The notes: generated from the sequence alone by a model not told the origin. A DNA stretch of 64,000 bases from Armatimonadota bacterium (GCA_030601885.1 JAUWAU010000010.1:62001-126000), one strand, 5' to 3'; positions 9,579 to 18,564 are shown, counted from the stretch's first letter. Numbers and translations: made by a program.

Positions 9579-10247
9579 TCACAGCGAGGCTACGCGCTCC
9601 AGGAGACGCTGAATGTCCTCGGCCGACGGCGCGGCACTCGCCACTCGATCGTCCCGGCCGACACCTGCGAGCTGTTTCGCTGCGTCAGCCACCTGTGGCT
9701 CGTCCTCAACGACGTGGCCCTGCGAGATCAAGCTGTGCAGCGCTTCGTGCGCATCGATCTCCGGAAGGCCGCTTGCCTGCACAAGCTCGGCCACGGTGCG
9801 CTGACCATCTACCAGCGCCAGAAGAGCGCGCTCTGCGGTACCCATACGGCCATCCTCGGACATGCACTCTGCCTGTTCGGGCCACTCCGGTGCCACGTTC
9901 AGTACGGCATCGCCGGACGGCAGATCCCCCTTGAGCAGGCGGATATGGTCCACGCGCCGCACGCCCTCAAGCATCACGCTCTGCACGTCCACAGTGATAG
10001 TCACCGGACAGTCGATGGGCGACGGTTCGAAACTGAAGTCGCCCTCCGAACGCGACAACAGATTGTAGATGGCCTCTTCCCCGCTCGCGGCGCCGCACGT
10101 CGCATGCACCGGCTGACCATCCTGAAAGTACACCTGTGCCCGATCCTGCCGACTCACGACGGTGAGGACACCCGTCTTGCGCGCCATCGAGATGAGCTGC
10201 AGCACGTCGGCCGGCTCGACTTCCTGCAGGCTGCCCGTCAGAGCCAT
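9579..10247 (-). CDS. DUF4388 (PatA N-terminal-like) domain protein
   Basis: A 222-residue protein whose first about 110 residues carry the DUF4388 pattern: MALTGSLQEVEPADVLQLIS, KTGVLTV, VYFQDGQPVHA, GEEAIYNLLS, EGDFSFEP. This domain is common in gliding-motility and two-component proteins. The C-terminal half is winged-helix-like (LLALVDGQRTVAELVQASGL). I chose the ATG at 10247 because GGTGGGAAG lies just upstream and it leaves only a ten-base overlap with the roadblock gene; an ATG eight codons earlier is possible. It probably acts as a cytoplasmic adaptor for the GTPase module; its biochemical role is unknown. Confidence 0.75.
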   Translation of the reverse strand: MALTGSLQEVEPADVLQLISMARKTGVLTVVSRQDRAQVYFQDGQPVHATCGAASGEEAIYNLLSRSEGDFSFEPSPIDCPVTITVDVQSVMLEGVRRVDHIRLLKGDLPSGDAVLNVAPEWPEQAECMSEDGRMGTAERALLALVDGQRTVAELVQASGLPEIDAHEALHSLISQGHVVEDEPQVADAAKQLAGVGRDDRVASAAPSAEDIQRLLERVASL

Positions 10248-10798
10248 GTACTTCCCACCCCATGTCGGCACGGCCGACGGCGATTGGCCAGGCGAGGCTG
10301 TCGCTCAGCCGCCTGGTCGCCCTCGCCGGCGGCGTTGGCGAACACATCCCTGTCACCAAGGTCGGGAACGATCCCCGCGCCCGCCACTTGCCTCTGCGCC
10401 GCTCGGCGGAATATGGCGTCCAACCGTGGTGCAGTCTCCGCCGCGAACAAGCGGATCATGCCGATAGTCGTACGGTCGTCAAACAGCGTGACCATGATGG
10501 CGTGCTCCCCGGCAAGGGAGACGTGAATATGCTCGTGCTTGCCCTCGTGAAACAACACGCTGAATTCTGGCTCGCCGATGAGACGCGCGATCTCCTTCGT
10601 GGAGGCAAAGGCACCCGCCGCCAGGGCCGCCAGCGCCGTCGTATCGAGACGCTGTGTGAAGCCGCGTTTGGCCACAAGCTGCCCGCTCTTGTGCACCAGC
10701 AGCGCGCACGTCGCTTCCGACTCTCGCAGAAACTGGCCGAGCTCCTCTTGAATTGCCTCCATATCGTCTTCATAGATCACGAAGTCGTCGCCACTCAA
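10238..10798 (-). CDS. Roadblock/LC7 domain protein (186 aa, probable TTG start)
   Basis: The residues after the start (EAIQEELGQFLRESEATCALLVHKSGQLVAKRGF) and the following FSVLFHEG, IHVSLAGEHAIMVTLF and TTIGMIRLF stretches form one roadblock/LC7 domain, the fold of MglB-type GTPase-activating proteins. I placed the start at a TTG because GAGGAGG lies eight bases before it; ATG codons further upstream (to 10876) would add an unlikely Arg-rich tail. The C-terminal about 50 residues are Arg/Ala-rich and have no recognisable fold. Its stop overlaps the DUF4388 start by ten bases. Confidence 0.8.
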   Translation of the reverse strand: MSGDDFVIYEDDMEAIQEELGQFLRESEATCALLVHKSGQLVAKRGFTQRLDTTALAALAAGAFASTKEIARLIGEPEFSVLFHEGKHEHIHVSLAGEHAIMVTLFDDRTTIGMIRLFAAETAPRLDAIFRRAAQRQVAGAGIVPDLGDRDVFANAAGEGDQAAERQPRLANRRRPCRHGVGSTWL

Positions 10799-10903
10799 TT
10801 CATCGACCTCCTCACGGCCAAGCCATGGCGACGGCCACGTCATTAGCAGACACCCGCTGCGGCGGCGTGCAGCCATGGCTGCGTTCAGCAGCGCACGGGG
10901 CGG

Positions 10904-11503
10904 CTACTGACCGTGCTTCTCAGTCAACGACTTCAGAACCAACTTGCAGATCCCATTCAGCGTCTCGAACACGCCCGGCCCGTCAGTGGCAACGGACTGA
11001 AAGGCCAACTGTCTTTGCTCGTGGTTGTTCAGCAAGAACTCAAGGTACTCCGTGGTCGCGATGCTGGCGAGATCGCGCTTATTATACTGGAGCACATAGG
11101 GTATCTGATGCAGATCGTAGTTGTAATCGGCCAGGTTTTCTTGTAGATTCTTGAGGCTTTCGACGTTATCTTTCATCCTATCCCACTCTGAATCAATAAC
11201 GAATACAATACCGTCTACTCCGCGCAGTACTAGTTTGCGCGTTGCGTTATAGAACACCTGCCCAGGCACCGTGTAGAGCTGAAACTTGGTCCGAAAGCCC
11301 CCGACGCTCGTCACTTCGAGCGGCAGGAAGTCAAAGAACAAGGTGCGATCCGTCTCGGTGGCCAGCGATACCAAATTGCCCTTGTCCTGGGCAGGGATCT
11401 TTTCATGCACATACTGCAGGTTCGTGGTCTTCCCGCACATGGCACAGCCGTAGTAGACGATCTTGCAGGATATCTCACGTTGCGCGTAGTTGATCGAAGC
11501 CAT
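10904..11503 (-). CDS. mglA: MglA-family small Ras-like GTPase
   Basis: A 199-residue cytoplasmic GTPase of the MglA family, which sets cell polarity and controls pilus or gliding motors. The P-loop GCAMCGKTTN is at residues 19-28. The TVPGQ motif replaces DxxGQ, a known MglA hallmark. QYNKRDL provides G4. An intact roadblock gene lies on each side, so partner GAPs are at hand. Length and motif order are standard. MglA in Myxococcus acts at the poles on T4P and gliding motors; doing so here is an inference from the operon. Confidence 0.9.
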   Translation of the reverse strand: MASINYAQREISCKIVYYGCAMCGKTTNLQYVHEKIPAQDKGNLVSLATETDRTLFFDFLPLEVTSVGGFRTKFQLYTVPGQVFYNATRKLVLRGVDGIVFVIDSEWDRMKDNVESLKNLQENLADYNYDLHQIPYVLQYNKRDLASIATTEYLEFLLNNHEQRQLAFQSVATDGPGVFETLNGICKLVLKSLTEKHGQ

Positions 11504-11583
11504 GCCTCAGCCTTCTCCTCGGACGTGTCCGACCCGCCAGGCTCGGCGCCGCGGCCGACCGATCGGCAGACGCCTCCCCGGCG

Positions 11584-11952
11584 TCACGCGATGTCCACCG
11601 CTGCGCGTGCCCGCTGCTGCTGCTTGAGTTTATCGGCGGCCGCCTTCATTTCAAGGCGAATCAGGCCGATATTGACGTCCTTCTCAGTCAGCACCACGAG
11701 CAGCCCCTTGCCCGCATCTTCCACCAGAATCTTGCCCTCGTCTGCGTCCATTTGCAGATGCACGAGCGGCCCGCGGTTTATCTTGCTGAGTGAGTCCTCC
11801 ACCGTGGCCACGATGGCAGCGGCCATGGCTCCCACCCGCTCATCGCTCGCATCCGCCTCCAGGTCCGACAGGATCACTATGCCGTCCCGATCGACGAGCA
11901 CACAGCCCTGGACCCCGGAGACCCTGGTGAGGTTTCGCAAGATCGTGCGCAT
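11584..11952 (-). CDS. MglB-like roadblock/LC7 protein
   Basis: A compact 122-residue single roadblock/LC7 domain (VQGCVLVDRDGIVILSD, then AAAIVATVEDSL, IGLIRLEMKAAADKL). This size and fold match MglB, the homodimeric GTPase-activating protein for MglA, whose gene follows 80 bases downstream. It is the most likely direct GAP in this cluster. Several other roadblock proteins nearby make the exact partner uncertain. Confidence 0.82.
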   Translation of the reverse strand: MRTILRNLTRVSGVQGCVLVDRDGIVILSDLEADASDERVGAMAAAIVATVEDSLSKINRGPLVHLQMDADEGKILVEDAGKGLLVVLTEKDVNIGLIRLEMKAAADKLKQQQRARAAVDIA

Positions 11953-12013
11953 CGTGGCGTCTCCTCATGCCATCCCTTGGCCGCCGCGTTTCCGGCGGCA
12001 GCAGTGCGGCTCC

Positions 12014-12727
12014 CTAGGGCGACGTCCCATAACGCTCTTCCCACAGCCTTGCTCCTGCTGCGGCCGTGGCGTGCAGCCACTTGCGAACCATACCATTCTG
12101 GCCCGCGCTCTCGTCCACCATCGCCGACAGAAGAATCCTCCCTCGCGCTATGACCACGAGCGAGCGTGTGCCGTGCCGCACGCTTATCTCCTCTTCGCCG
12201 CCGGCATCCTCCCCGTCGAGCAGCCAGTCCGGCTTTTCCGTGAAGAGTCCCGGCGCGAGGGCGCTGAGATGGTCGGCGTCCACTTCCTCCGGCACGCGGG
12301 CGCTCAACGTCAGTCCCTCGCGTGTCGAGAACGATGCCCCCTGAACAGCATGTAGCCGCACCACTGGACGCAGCAACTCCTGAAACGGATCGCCCACGGG
12401 CGCCGCCGCGAGTCGCTTTAGCTGGCAGTCGTCTGCCAGTTCGTATACCGCCTCGGCTTCCGCATCCCCCGTGGCCCCCGGGGCAGCGTGCGCCAACTCC
12501 CTTGCACTGGAACGCGCCCTACTGCCAACCAGTGCGCCCACGGCCGCACCAATAAGGATGGCGCCGCCCAGAATACATATCACCTGCGGCGAGAGCGAAG
12601 GCCATCCGTCGGCCCCCACCAGCCCGCCGGTGCCGTCGCCCCGTGCAAGGGCAATGCCGCAGACGGCGATCGCGATCCCGAGCTGAGCTATAGCGAGTGC
12701 TGCAATCCAGTGTTCTTCGCGCCGCAC
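12014..12727 (-). CDS. Membrane protein with C-terminal roadblock-like domain
   Basis: A 237-residue protein with two transmembrane helices (about residues 8-28 and 48-68). A short acidic linker leads to a C-terminal domain (about 115-232) with the strand-helix rhythm of roadblock proteins (VRLHAVQGASFSTREGLTLSARV, then SLVVIARGRILLSAMVDESAG). The start is a GTG with GGGAG eight bases upstream. The membrane anchor would bring a GAP-like domain to the inner membrane near the pilus base. The domain call is by eye and less certain than for its neighbours. Confidence 0.6.
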   Translation of the reverse strand: MRREEHWIAALAIAQLGIAIAVCGIALARGDGTGGLVGADGWPSLSPQVICILGGAILIGAAVGALVGSRARSSARELAHAAPGATGDAEAEAVYELADDCQLKRLAAAPVGDPFQELLRPVVRLHAVQGASFSTREGLTLSARVPEEVDADHLSALAPGLFTEKPDWLLDGEDAGGEEEISVRHGTRSLVVIARGRILLSAMVDESAGQNGMVRKWLHATAAAGARLWEERYGTSP

Positions 12728-12750
12728 TACCGATGCTCCCGGAGACTGCG

Positions 12751-15700
12751 TTAGGCTCCTGGGGCCATGTCGGCCCCGAGAGCGGCAACTGCCTTCCTGA
12801 TCTGGACGCTGACCATGCCTGCTTTGACTCTTCCGGGACCGAGAAGCACGAGCGCCGGGTTCCCGTCCTGTGCTGGGATGAGCGCCGCCGCCCCGGTGAC
12901 TCCTTCCACAATTACTTTTTCCACTTCGCCGAGGCCAATTGATGCAGCATAATCGCCGACGCTGTCCAGCAACCTCCCGGCGGCCGACACACAGGCGTCA
13001 GCCAGAAGAGCTGGTGGCCCCAGGAGAATCATTCTCGGGCCATCCCCGCGGACGAAGAGCCGGCCTCCGACGCCGGTCAACTTCACCGCCGCAGCGGCTT
13101 TTTCCGCCTCCTCGGCCCCATTGCTGTCGCCCTCGGAAGGCGTCCAGCCCTCCGAGGCCGTCGCTGACCCCTGCGCCGGCCCATCGCCTGTCAGGCTCAT
13201 GGACTGCAGCGCCCTCATAAGCTTATGCACCGCAACGCCCACCTTGCCGGGACTGCGGATGCCAATGCCTGCCAATTGACAGGCAACAGGAGCGCCTCCC
13301 GCCGTCACTCCCCAGCCAAGTGCGGCACATCCCAGGCGCGCAGATACCAGCACTGTGTTCACCACGCCGCGCTCCGACGCATCGCAGAGCTCGCGACCCG
13401 CCGCCAGAACGTTTGCCGCCACCTCACTGGCCCTCTGCATGTCTGCACCACTGGGCAGAGCGCTGCCAAAGTAGATGCCGCCGCCGGATTCTACCCAGTC
13501 CGTCTGCGATGCACCAAGGCGCCCCCCTGCCGCCTCAATAGCGGCCAGCGCCTCAGCAGATCCAGGCGCGACTGCCGGGACAGCCTCGGCGCCAGGCGCC
13601 GGCACCTCGGCCTCTGCCTCCGCAGGTGCTGCGGCCGGGGCCTCCTCGGCCATCGGCGCAGCCTCTGCCTCACGTTGCACCTCGTGCGTCTCCGCCTCCA
13701 CCGGTTCTTCTTCCTCCAGCATCTCAATAGCTGGCTCTGGCGCAACGGGCTCCTCCACGTCCGGTGGCGCCTCTGCAGGCGGCAGGGCGGCGACCTCCTG
13801 CTCTTCCGCCGCCGCCTCCCACGGCGCCGGGGGCACTGCTTCCACTGGCTCTGGCTCAGACGACCCTTCCATCACCTCCGCTGGGACAGGCGGTTCGCTC
13901 GTCTCCTGCGGAACCGACGGTGTCACCACAGCCGAAGAGTCGATAGTTGCCGGCGGGCCCTCCGCCTGCATTGGCGAAAACAAGGGCTCGTCGTCGATGA
14001 CGGGCGCTGGTCGTTGGTCCCGCATCAGACCAAGATGCCCTTCGACCTGGGCCACAACTTGGCTCAGGGGCAATTCTATGCCGCCAGCCGGCAGATGCGC
14101 ATCGATCTCTTCCGGGGACGTCGCGAGCACGCCCGGAGGTAGTTGTGAGGCGATAAGCGACGTCGGGACGACCACTTGCCCGCTGCTAAGCTGGGACATC
14201 ACCGTATCGGCCGGAATGCGGAACTCGGGCTGCGAAAGTGACCCGTGCACGTCCTCCGCCGAGGTGACGAAGACCTCCGGTGGAAGCTGACCGAGCACCA
14301 TCTCGGCATCGACGGCGATCGTCTCTTCAGGTGCCACCGGTTCGGGCGCTGCAGGCGGGGGCGCCTCCACGGGCGCCACGGCCTCCGGCTCCTCCTCCGC
14401 TTCGACGATAGGCTCCTCCGGCTCCGCCGCTTCGCCAGCAGTGACGACGGCGTCAAAGCCTTCGGCAGCGGGCACCTCGAATATGTCCTCGGTCGGCAGT
14501 TCCGGCGGGGCTGCCAGGGCGGACGATACGGCCAAATGCTCGCCCGGTATCTGAGGCACGATCTCCCCCAGCGGGAGCTCAATGCCATCGGCAAGGGCCG
14601 CGTCCAACTCTACCTCCGACACGGCCAGCGCATCGGCGGGGAGCTGCTCAACAATAACCCGTGCGGGAACCCGTACTTCGCCCTCGTGAAGCTGCGGCAG
14701 TACTATGTCGAGTGGCACAGCAAATCGTTTCTCGGCGAAGGCTTCCTCGAGTTGGTCCGGTGCCAGATTGAGGGCGCCCTCCGGGAATTGAGCCAGCACG
14801 GTGTCGGCGGACACGGACACCTCCCCACTGACATCCGCTGCCGCCACGGGAGCCGCAGCCGGCTCAGCGAGCTCGAGGGCCGGGGTCGATGGTACGGGAA
14901 CATGAGCCGGCGGCTGCTCCGCCACCGCAGGCTCAGCAGATGGCTCCTCGAGCCGGGGCGGCCCTTGAGCTTCTGCATCAATCTCCTCGACACCCTCGGA
15001 TGTCACCCGCAAGACCGGCTCGCGTTCGTCGGCTGGCTCGGGAATCGTATCGTCGATCTCAAACGAGAACAGCGGCCCGTCCGCGGCAGTCGGCTGCTCT
15101 TCGCTGACTCCGGCAGTGGGCGCTGGGGCTGCAGTCGGTTCATCCGCGTAGGGGAGCGCCGGCGTCTCAACCGGCAGTTCCTGTGGTTGCTCCATGGCGG
15201 GCTCCGGCGCAGCATACGACGGCGGCGGCTCCTCGACATCAGGTGGCCCAACGGGTTCCGCCGGCTCCTCCAGGTACGTCACCGGCGACGGTTCGGCCGG
15301 CTCCTCGGCCCCGGCAGCATCTGTCGTCTCCGCGACCGGCCCCATGAGTTCGCTGACGAGCTCTTCGCGGCTTGCCTCGGGCCCCGCGACGCTCTCCGGG
15401 GCTGCGACCGCGGATGTCTGGAAATCGGCCAGGGACTCAGACACATCGGGCCGGAGCGCTCCAAACGCCTCGGCCTCCGCCGGCACGGGCGGACCGGGGA
15501 CGAGTATTGGCCTGAGGAACGCCAGGCAGAGCACAGCCAGGACACCATGGGCACCTATCAAAGTCGCGTCGCCCAGCCACGCCGCCTGGAGACTGACACC
15601 CAGCGGCTGTCCGGAAGTCCCAAGTAGCAGCACGCCGCCACCGGCCATCGCCGCACGACAGAGAATGCCGAGGGCCATAGCCAATACCATCGGCATGAGC

Positions 15701-15912
15701 CGCCGCACCCCAAGCAGCACTGCGATGACCGCATATGCAACGGCCTCCACGGCGACCACGAGCATGCCCAACTGCTGCAGGGCCGGCGACACACGGGAAG
15801 AAAAGCCCAACAGTTTCGTCAGCGCGACGCCCAGCATTATGGCAGTGAGACACAATAGCGGGATAACCCACGTGGGGAATACCCGCTGCGATTTGGCTTC
15901 GTGGCTTGACAC
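12751..15912 (-). CDS. Large membrane protein with duplicated 96-residue repeat and C-terminal roadblock-like domains
   Basis: This 1053-residue protein has four parts. Residues 1-140 hold about four transmembrane helices. Residues 140-365 are an acidic Pro/Glu/Ala linker. Two 96-residue repeats lie at 367-462 and 534-629, separated by more acidic linker. The C-terminus has two roadblock-like domains (about 790-905 and 945-1050), the second containing GLGEVEKVIVEGVTGAAALIPAQDG. The GTG start at 15912 is preceded by GAGGGGGAA. I recognise no named family for the repeat. A plausible role is an inner-membrane hub that collects MglA-type GTPases and roadblock proteins; that is inference. It has no enzyme motif. 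Confidence 0.75.
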   Translation of the reverse strand: MSSHEAKSQRVFPTWVIPLLCLTAIMLGVALTKLLGFSSRVSPALQQLGMLVVAVEAVAYAVIAVLLGVRRLMPMVLAMALGILCRAAMAGGGVLLLGTSGQPLGVSLQAAWLGDATLIGAHGVLAVLCLAFLRPILVPGPPVPAEAEAFGALRPDVSESLADFQTSAVAAPESVAGPEASREELVSELMGPVAETTDAAGAEEPAEPSPVTYLEEPAEPVGPPDVEEPPPSYAAPEPAMEQPQELPVETPALPYADEPTAAPAPTAGVSEEQPTAADGPLFSFEIDDTIPEPADEREPVLRVTSEGVEEIDAEAQGPPRLEEPSAEPAVAEQPPAHVPVPSTPALELAEPAAAPVAAADVSGEVSVSADTVLAQFPEGALNLAPDQLEEAFAEKRFAVPLDIVLPQLHEGEVRVPARVIVEQLPADALAVSEVELDAALADGIELPLGEIVPQIPGEHLAVSSALAAPPELPTEDIFEVPAAEGFDAVVTAGEAAEPEEPIVEAEEEPEAVAPVEAPPPAAPEPVAPEETIAVDAEMVLGQLPPEVFVTSAEDVHGSLSQPEFRIPADTVMSQLSSGQVVVPTSLIASQLPPGVLATSPEEIDAHLPAGGIELPLSQVVAQVEGHLGLMRDQRPAPVIDDEPLFSPMQAEGPPATIDSSAVVTPSVPQETSEPPVPAEVMEGSSEPEPVEAVPPAPWEAAAEEQEVAALPPAEAPPDVEEPVAPEPAIEMLEEEEPVEAETHEVQREAEAAPMAEEAPAAAPAEAEAEVPAPGAEAVPAVAPGSAEALAAIEAAGGRLGASQTDWVESGGGIYFGSALPSGADMQRASEVAANVLAAGRELCDASERGVVNTVLVSARLGCAALGWGVTAGGAPVACQLAGIGIRSPGKVGVAVHKLMRALQSMSLTGDGPAQGSATASEGWTPSEGDSNGAEEAEKAAAAVKLTGVGGRLFVRGDGPRMILLGPPALLADACVSAAGRLLDSVGDYAASIGLGEVEKVIVEGVTGAAALIPAQDGNPALVLLGPGRVKAGMVSVQIRKAVAALGADMAPGA
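14026..14313 (-). repeat. Intragenic 96-residue repeat, copy B
   Basis: This codes for residues 534-629, opening VDAEMVLGQLPPEV and ending AQVEGHLGL. It shares with copy A the blocks VLxQ, RIPADTVMSQL / AVPLDIVLPQL, EIDAHL / ELDAAL and GGIELPLSQVV / DGIELPLGEIV. The match is at protein level; the DNA has diverged, so the duplication is old. Confidence 0.8.
14527..14814 (-). repeat. Intragenic 96-residue repeat, copy A
   Basis: This codes for residues 367-462 of the large membrane protein, opening VSADTVLAQFPEG and ending PQIPGEHLAV. It contains about four shorter sub-repeats of the form v-x-x-x-[IV]-[VL]-x-Q-[LFI]-P. It aligns with copy B end to end without gaps. Confidence 0.8.
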
Positions 15913-15939
15913 TCGCCTGTTCCCCCTCGCTTCGTGTAT

Positions 15940-16842
15940 CTACCCGGTGCTGCGGGATGCATTTCCCAGGCGACCGGCGGCTCGATCGATAATCATGTTG
16001 ACCATGCCGAGCCTGGTCCCGGGTTCTGTCGCGACGACGAGTACCCGGGGGTCGGCCCGCCTCAGCACCATGCGCGCGCCTGCTCCCTCTATTACACTCC
16101 GTTCGAACTCCCCCATGCCCATCCGCTGTACGCAGGTGACCATGGCGCTATTGATCTCGCTGACGAGTGCGCTGAATGCCTCCTCATCCAGCGAGGTGTT
16201 CCGGTGGCAGGCAATGGGCAAGCCGTCGCCCTCGACCAGCACGACGGCCAGCACCCCAGGCAGCTCGCTTAAGCTGCGAAGCGTGGACTCGATTTCCTCT
16301 ACTGAGGGGAGGCTATCGCCCCCGGAATGCTCCTCGGTCGCCTCAGCACTCACCTCTGGCGGGCGTGCCTGTCCCGCCGCATCAGCGGCATGCTCCTCCC
16401 ACGGGAGCGGCCGGCATCCGTCAGCGACCTCGAGGAGCGAAGACGCCTCCTCGTGCGTAGGGTTGAGGAAGAGCACGTGCTCGAAATGGACGCCCGCAGC
16501 CGCTCGGCGGTCCTGCCGCAGGAGCACTTTGCCCAGCGACATCCTCGCCATGATATTCTGCGGATCCAGAGACAGGGCCGTCTCGTACTCCTGCTCGGCC
16601 GATTCCATCTCGCCCAGTTCCTCGTGGATCTGCCCCATTACCACACGCGCTGTCCCGTAGCTCGGGTGCTGCTCGAGGCCCTTACGGCACACCTCTGCTG
16701 CCTCCGCCAGCATGCCCTCCTCCCGGAAGGCATCCGCCAGGAGCACAAATGCCAAGCTCTCAGGGTCGCGTTGGACCTGGTGCCCGTACTCCCGTATGCG
16801 ATCCAGATTGCTTTGCTGCGCAGTTTGCATCTTCATCTTCAT
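15940..16842 (-). CDS. TPR-roadblock fusion protein
   Basis: A 300-residue cytoplasmic protein, the first gene of the leftward operon. Residues 10-130 form three tetratricopeptide repeats (for example ARVVMGQIHEELGEMESAEQEYETALSLDP). An acidic linker follows (130-170), and then a roadblock/LC7 domain (about 175-295: LPGVLAVVLVEGDGLPIACHRN, FERSVIEGAGARMVL, TRLGMVNMIIDRAAGRL). TPRs bind proteins, so it may bring a GAP-like domain to another component. It ends 27 bases before the large membrane protein. The start ATG falls in MKMKMQTAQQ, so any of three nearby ATGs is possible. Confidence 0.82.
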   Translation of the reverse strand: MKMKMQTAQQSNLDRIREYGHQVQRDPESLAFVLLADAFREEGMLAEAAEVCRKGLEQHPSYGTARVVMGQIHEELGEMESAEQEYETALSLDPQNIMARMSLGKVLLRQDRRAAAGVHFEHVLFLNPTHEEASSLLEVADGCRPLPWEEHAADAAGQARPPEVSAEATEEHSGGDSLPSVEEIESTLRSLSELPGVLAVVLVEGDGLPIACHRNTSLDEEAFSALVSEINSAMVTCVQRMGMGEFERSVIEGAGARMVLRRADPRVLVVATEPGTRLGMVNMIIDRAAGRLGNASRSTG

Positions 16843-17409
16843 CTTTATCGGCAGTCAGCGGCAAATGGTGCAACACTGCTGCGTCCGTACCATGCTGCGG
16901 TCGCGACGCAATGACAGTAACAACGGCCCCGAGCCGACCACCGGCCCTCCAGCGCCGGGGCTGTCGGCGCTCGGGCCGGCCCATGACTCAGCTCGCAAAG
17001 CCGCCGCAGATGCCCCCGGCAGCCAGAGACATCTGGCGCTCGCCACTAACGACGATATGTTTCACTTATCGACAGGGAGAACACGGCAACGTGCGCCACT
17101 CGTCGCCACCTCGCGACGGGGCGCGGCGCGAGGACAGTACGTCCGGGGTGTGCCCGACACGTCCTCATTTTTTCCTTCGAGACCTGGTCTGTCGTGTTGC
17201 CCTGTCAGTTGCTGCGACGATTGCTGCGAAACTGGTGCCCCGCTCCACCCGGCATGTCTGGGCGTGCGGTGTGTCGGGTCTAGATGCTCCATGCATCTTT
17301 TCGTGCCGCGCCCTGTCAGTGCCCTCCCAAAGAATTCGGGCCACTGAGCACAGCAGAGGCGGCCTAAAAGTCATTACCATGTTACCACAGTCACGGAGAA
17401 ATGTAAACC
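16843..17409. other. 567-base non-coding leader region
   Basis: I see no convincing gene here in either direction. The only signal is a promoter-like pair at its right edge, reading left. If that promoter is used, the pilus-control operon has a leader of about 530 bases. Confidence 0.5.
17379..17407 (-). promoter_or_regulatory. Sigma-70-like promoter for the roadblock-pil operon
   Basis: Reading left, TTTACA (-35, 17402-17407) and TAACAT (-10, 17379-17384) are separated by exactly 17 bases. It lies just past the stop of the FAD oxidase gene and points toward the TPR-roadblock gene. The match is by eye only. Confidence 0.4.
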
Positions 17410-18564
17410 TTATATTTGCATTTCCGTAGCATGGTTGTCACATGGCGACACGGGCATGCCGCACGACCCCTGGGAGACCAGGGAGGCGACGATGCGCCCT
17501 GTGACCGGTGCCAGGGCCACGCCATCGCCTCCGTGGCCGGCAGCCAGGATTAGGCCGTCGGGTGCGCTCAGGCGGCTCAGGATGGGCTCACCGGAGTCGC
17601 TATGGGGCCGCAGGCCGGCGAAGGCGCGCACCAGGCTCACCCCCCCCAGCCCCGGCAGAAGGCGAAGGGCGTGCGCCATGATCTCCCGCAACGCCTCCGG
17701 GGAGTTGTTTACATCTTCGCCCACAAACTCCCGCGTTCCTCCAATGAGAAAATTGCCCGTGCGCGTCTGGGCGATGGCCGCGGCGATGATGCGTCCGCTG
17801 CCCACGGCGGGCGTCAGCTTTGCGCTTATGTACGACGCACTCAGCAGGAAGGGCCGCAGCAGCTCGGGGGCCCGCTCCGTGACGATCACCTGCCCGCGGC
17901 GGGGGCGAATCGGCAGATGGACGCCAAGAGGCGCCACGAGCTGGGGCGCCCATGCGCCGGCCGCATTCACCACGCAGCCACAGCTCCACGTCCCGCACGC
18001 TGTGCGGACACCGGTGACGCGCCCTCCCTCGCAGAGGATGCCTTCGACCGCCACGCCAGGTCGGATATCTGCCCCGTGGCGGCGGGCGGCGTCCGCGAAG
18101 GCGAAGAGCAGGCGCAGGGGATCCACCCGTGCCTCACTCGGGCAATACACAACCCCGGCCAAGCGTTCTGTGAGCGCCGGCGCAATCTGCCGAACATCCC
18201 GCCCCTGCAGCAGCTCTGCTTCCACCCCGGCGCCCTGGAGCCGCTCCGCGAGCGCAGCGCCCTCGCGCAGCTCGTCTTCACCCTCCAATACGGTGAGCCC
18301 GCCCCAGGCATCGTACTCGATGTCCGCATCCAGCTCCGCCGACAGTCCGGCATACATTTCGGCGGAGCGCCGTGCCATCTCCAAGGGCCTGCCTGGGCGC
18401 TTGGACTGCAATGATATGAAACCCTCGCAAGCCCCGGAGGCACCCTCCCCCACCTGCCCCCGCTCCAGGAGCACGACGCCCATGCCACGCCTGGCCAGGT
18501 AATAGGCGCTGGCGCAGCCGATGAGGCCTCCGCCCACGATCACGACGTCAGCTATCTTCTTCAT
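17410..18564 (-). CDS. FAD-dependent amine/amino-acid oxidase (DAO family)
   Basis: A 384-residue flavoprotein. The Rossmann FAD motif VIVGGGLIGCASAYYLARRG is at residues 8-27, followed by an ERGQVGEGASG stretch and the C-terminal AGHGGDGVALAPVTGRIVA motif that closes on the flavin. It belongs to the D-amino-acid oxidase/sarcosine-oxidase-beta/HcnC group that oxidises secondary or primary amines such as glycine, sarcosine or hydroxyproline. It overlaps the upstream [2Fe-2S] BFD gene by 17 bases, so the two probably form a complex. The substrate cannot be told from sequence. The usual third, NAD/FAD-binding subunit gene is absent. Confidence 0.82.
   Translation of the reverse strand: MKKIADVVIVGGGLIGCASAYYLARRGMGVVLLERGQVGEGASGACEGFISLQSKRPGRPLEMARRSAEMYAGLSAELDADIEYDAWGGLTVLEGEDELREGAALAERLQGAGVEAELLQGRDVRQIAPALTERLAGVVYCPSEARVDPLRLLFAFADAARRHGADIRPGVAVEGILCEGGRVTGVRTACGTWSCGCVVNAAGAWAPQLVAPLGVHLPIRPRRGQVIVTERAPELLRPFLLSASYISAKLTPAVGSGRIIAAAIAQTRTGNFLIGGTREFVGEDVNNSPEALREIMAHALRLLPGLGGVSLVRAFAGLRPHSDSGEPILSRLSAPDGLILAAGHGGDGVALAPVTGRIVASLVSQGSCGMPVSPCDNHATEMQI

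Noticed and set aside
14026..14814. CRISPR or DNA-level tandem repeat
   Set aside because: The repetition is at protein level only, with diverged DNA and no spacer structure.
14245..15627. Plus-strand frame with Arg/Leu-rich protein opposite the giant membrane protein
   Set aside because: It is a mirror of the Glu/Pro-rich coding sequence and not a plausible protein.
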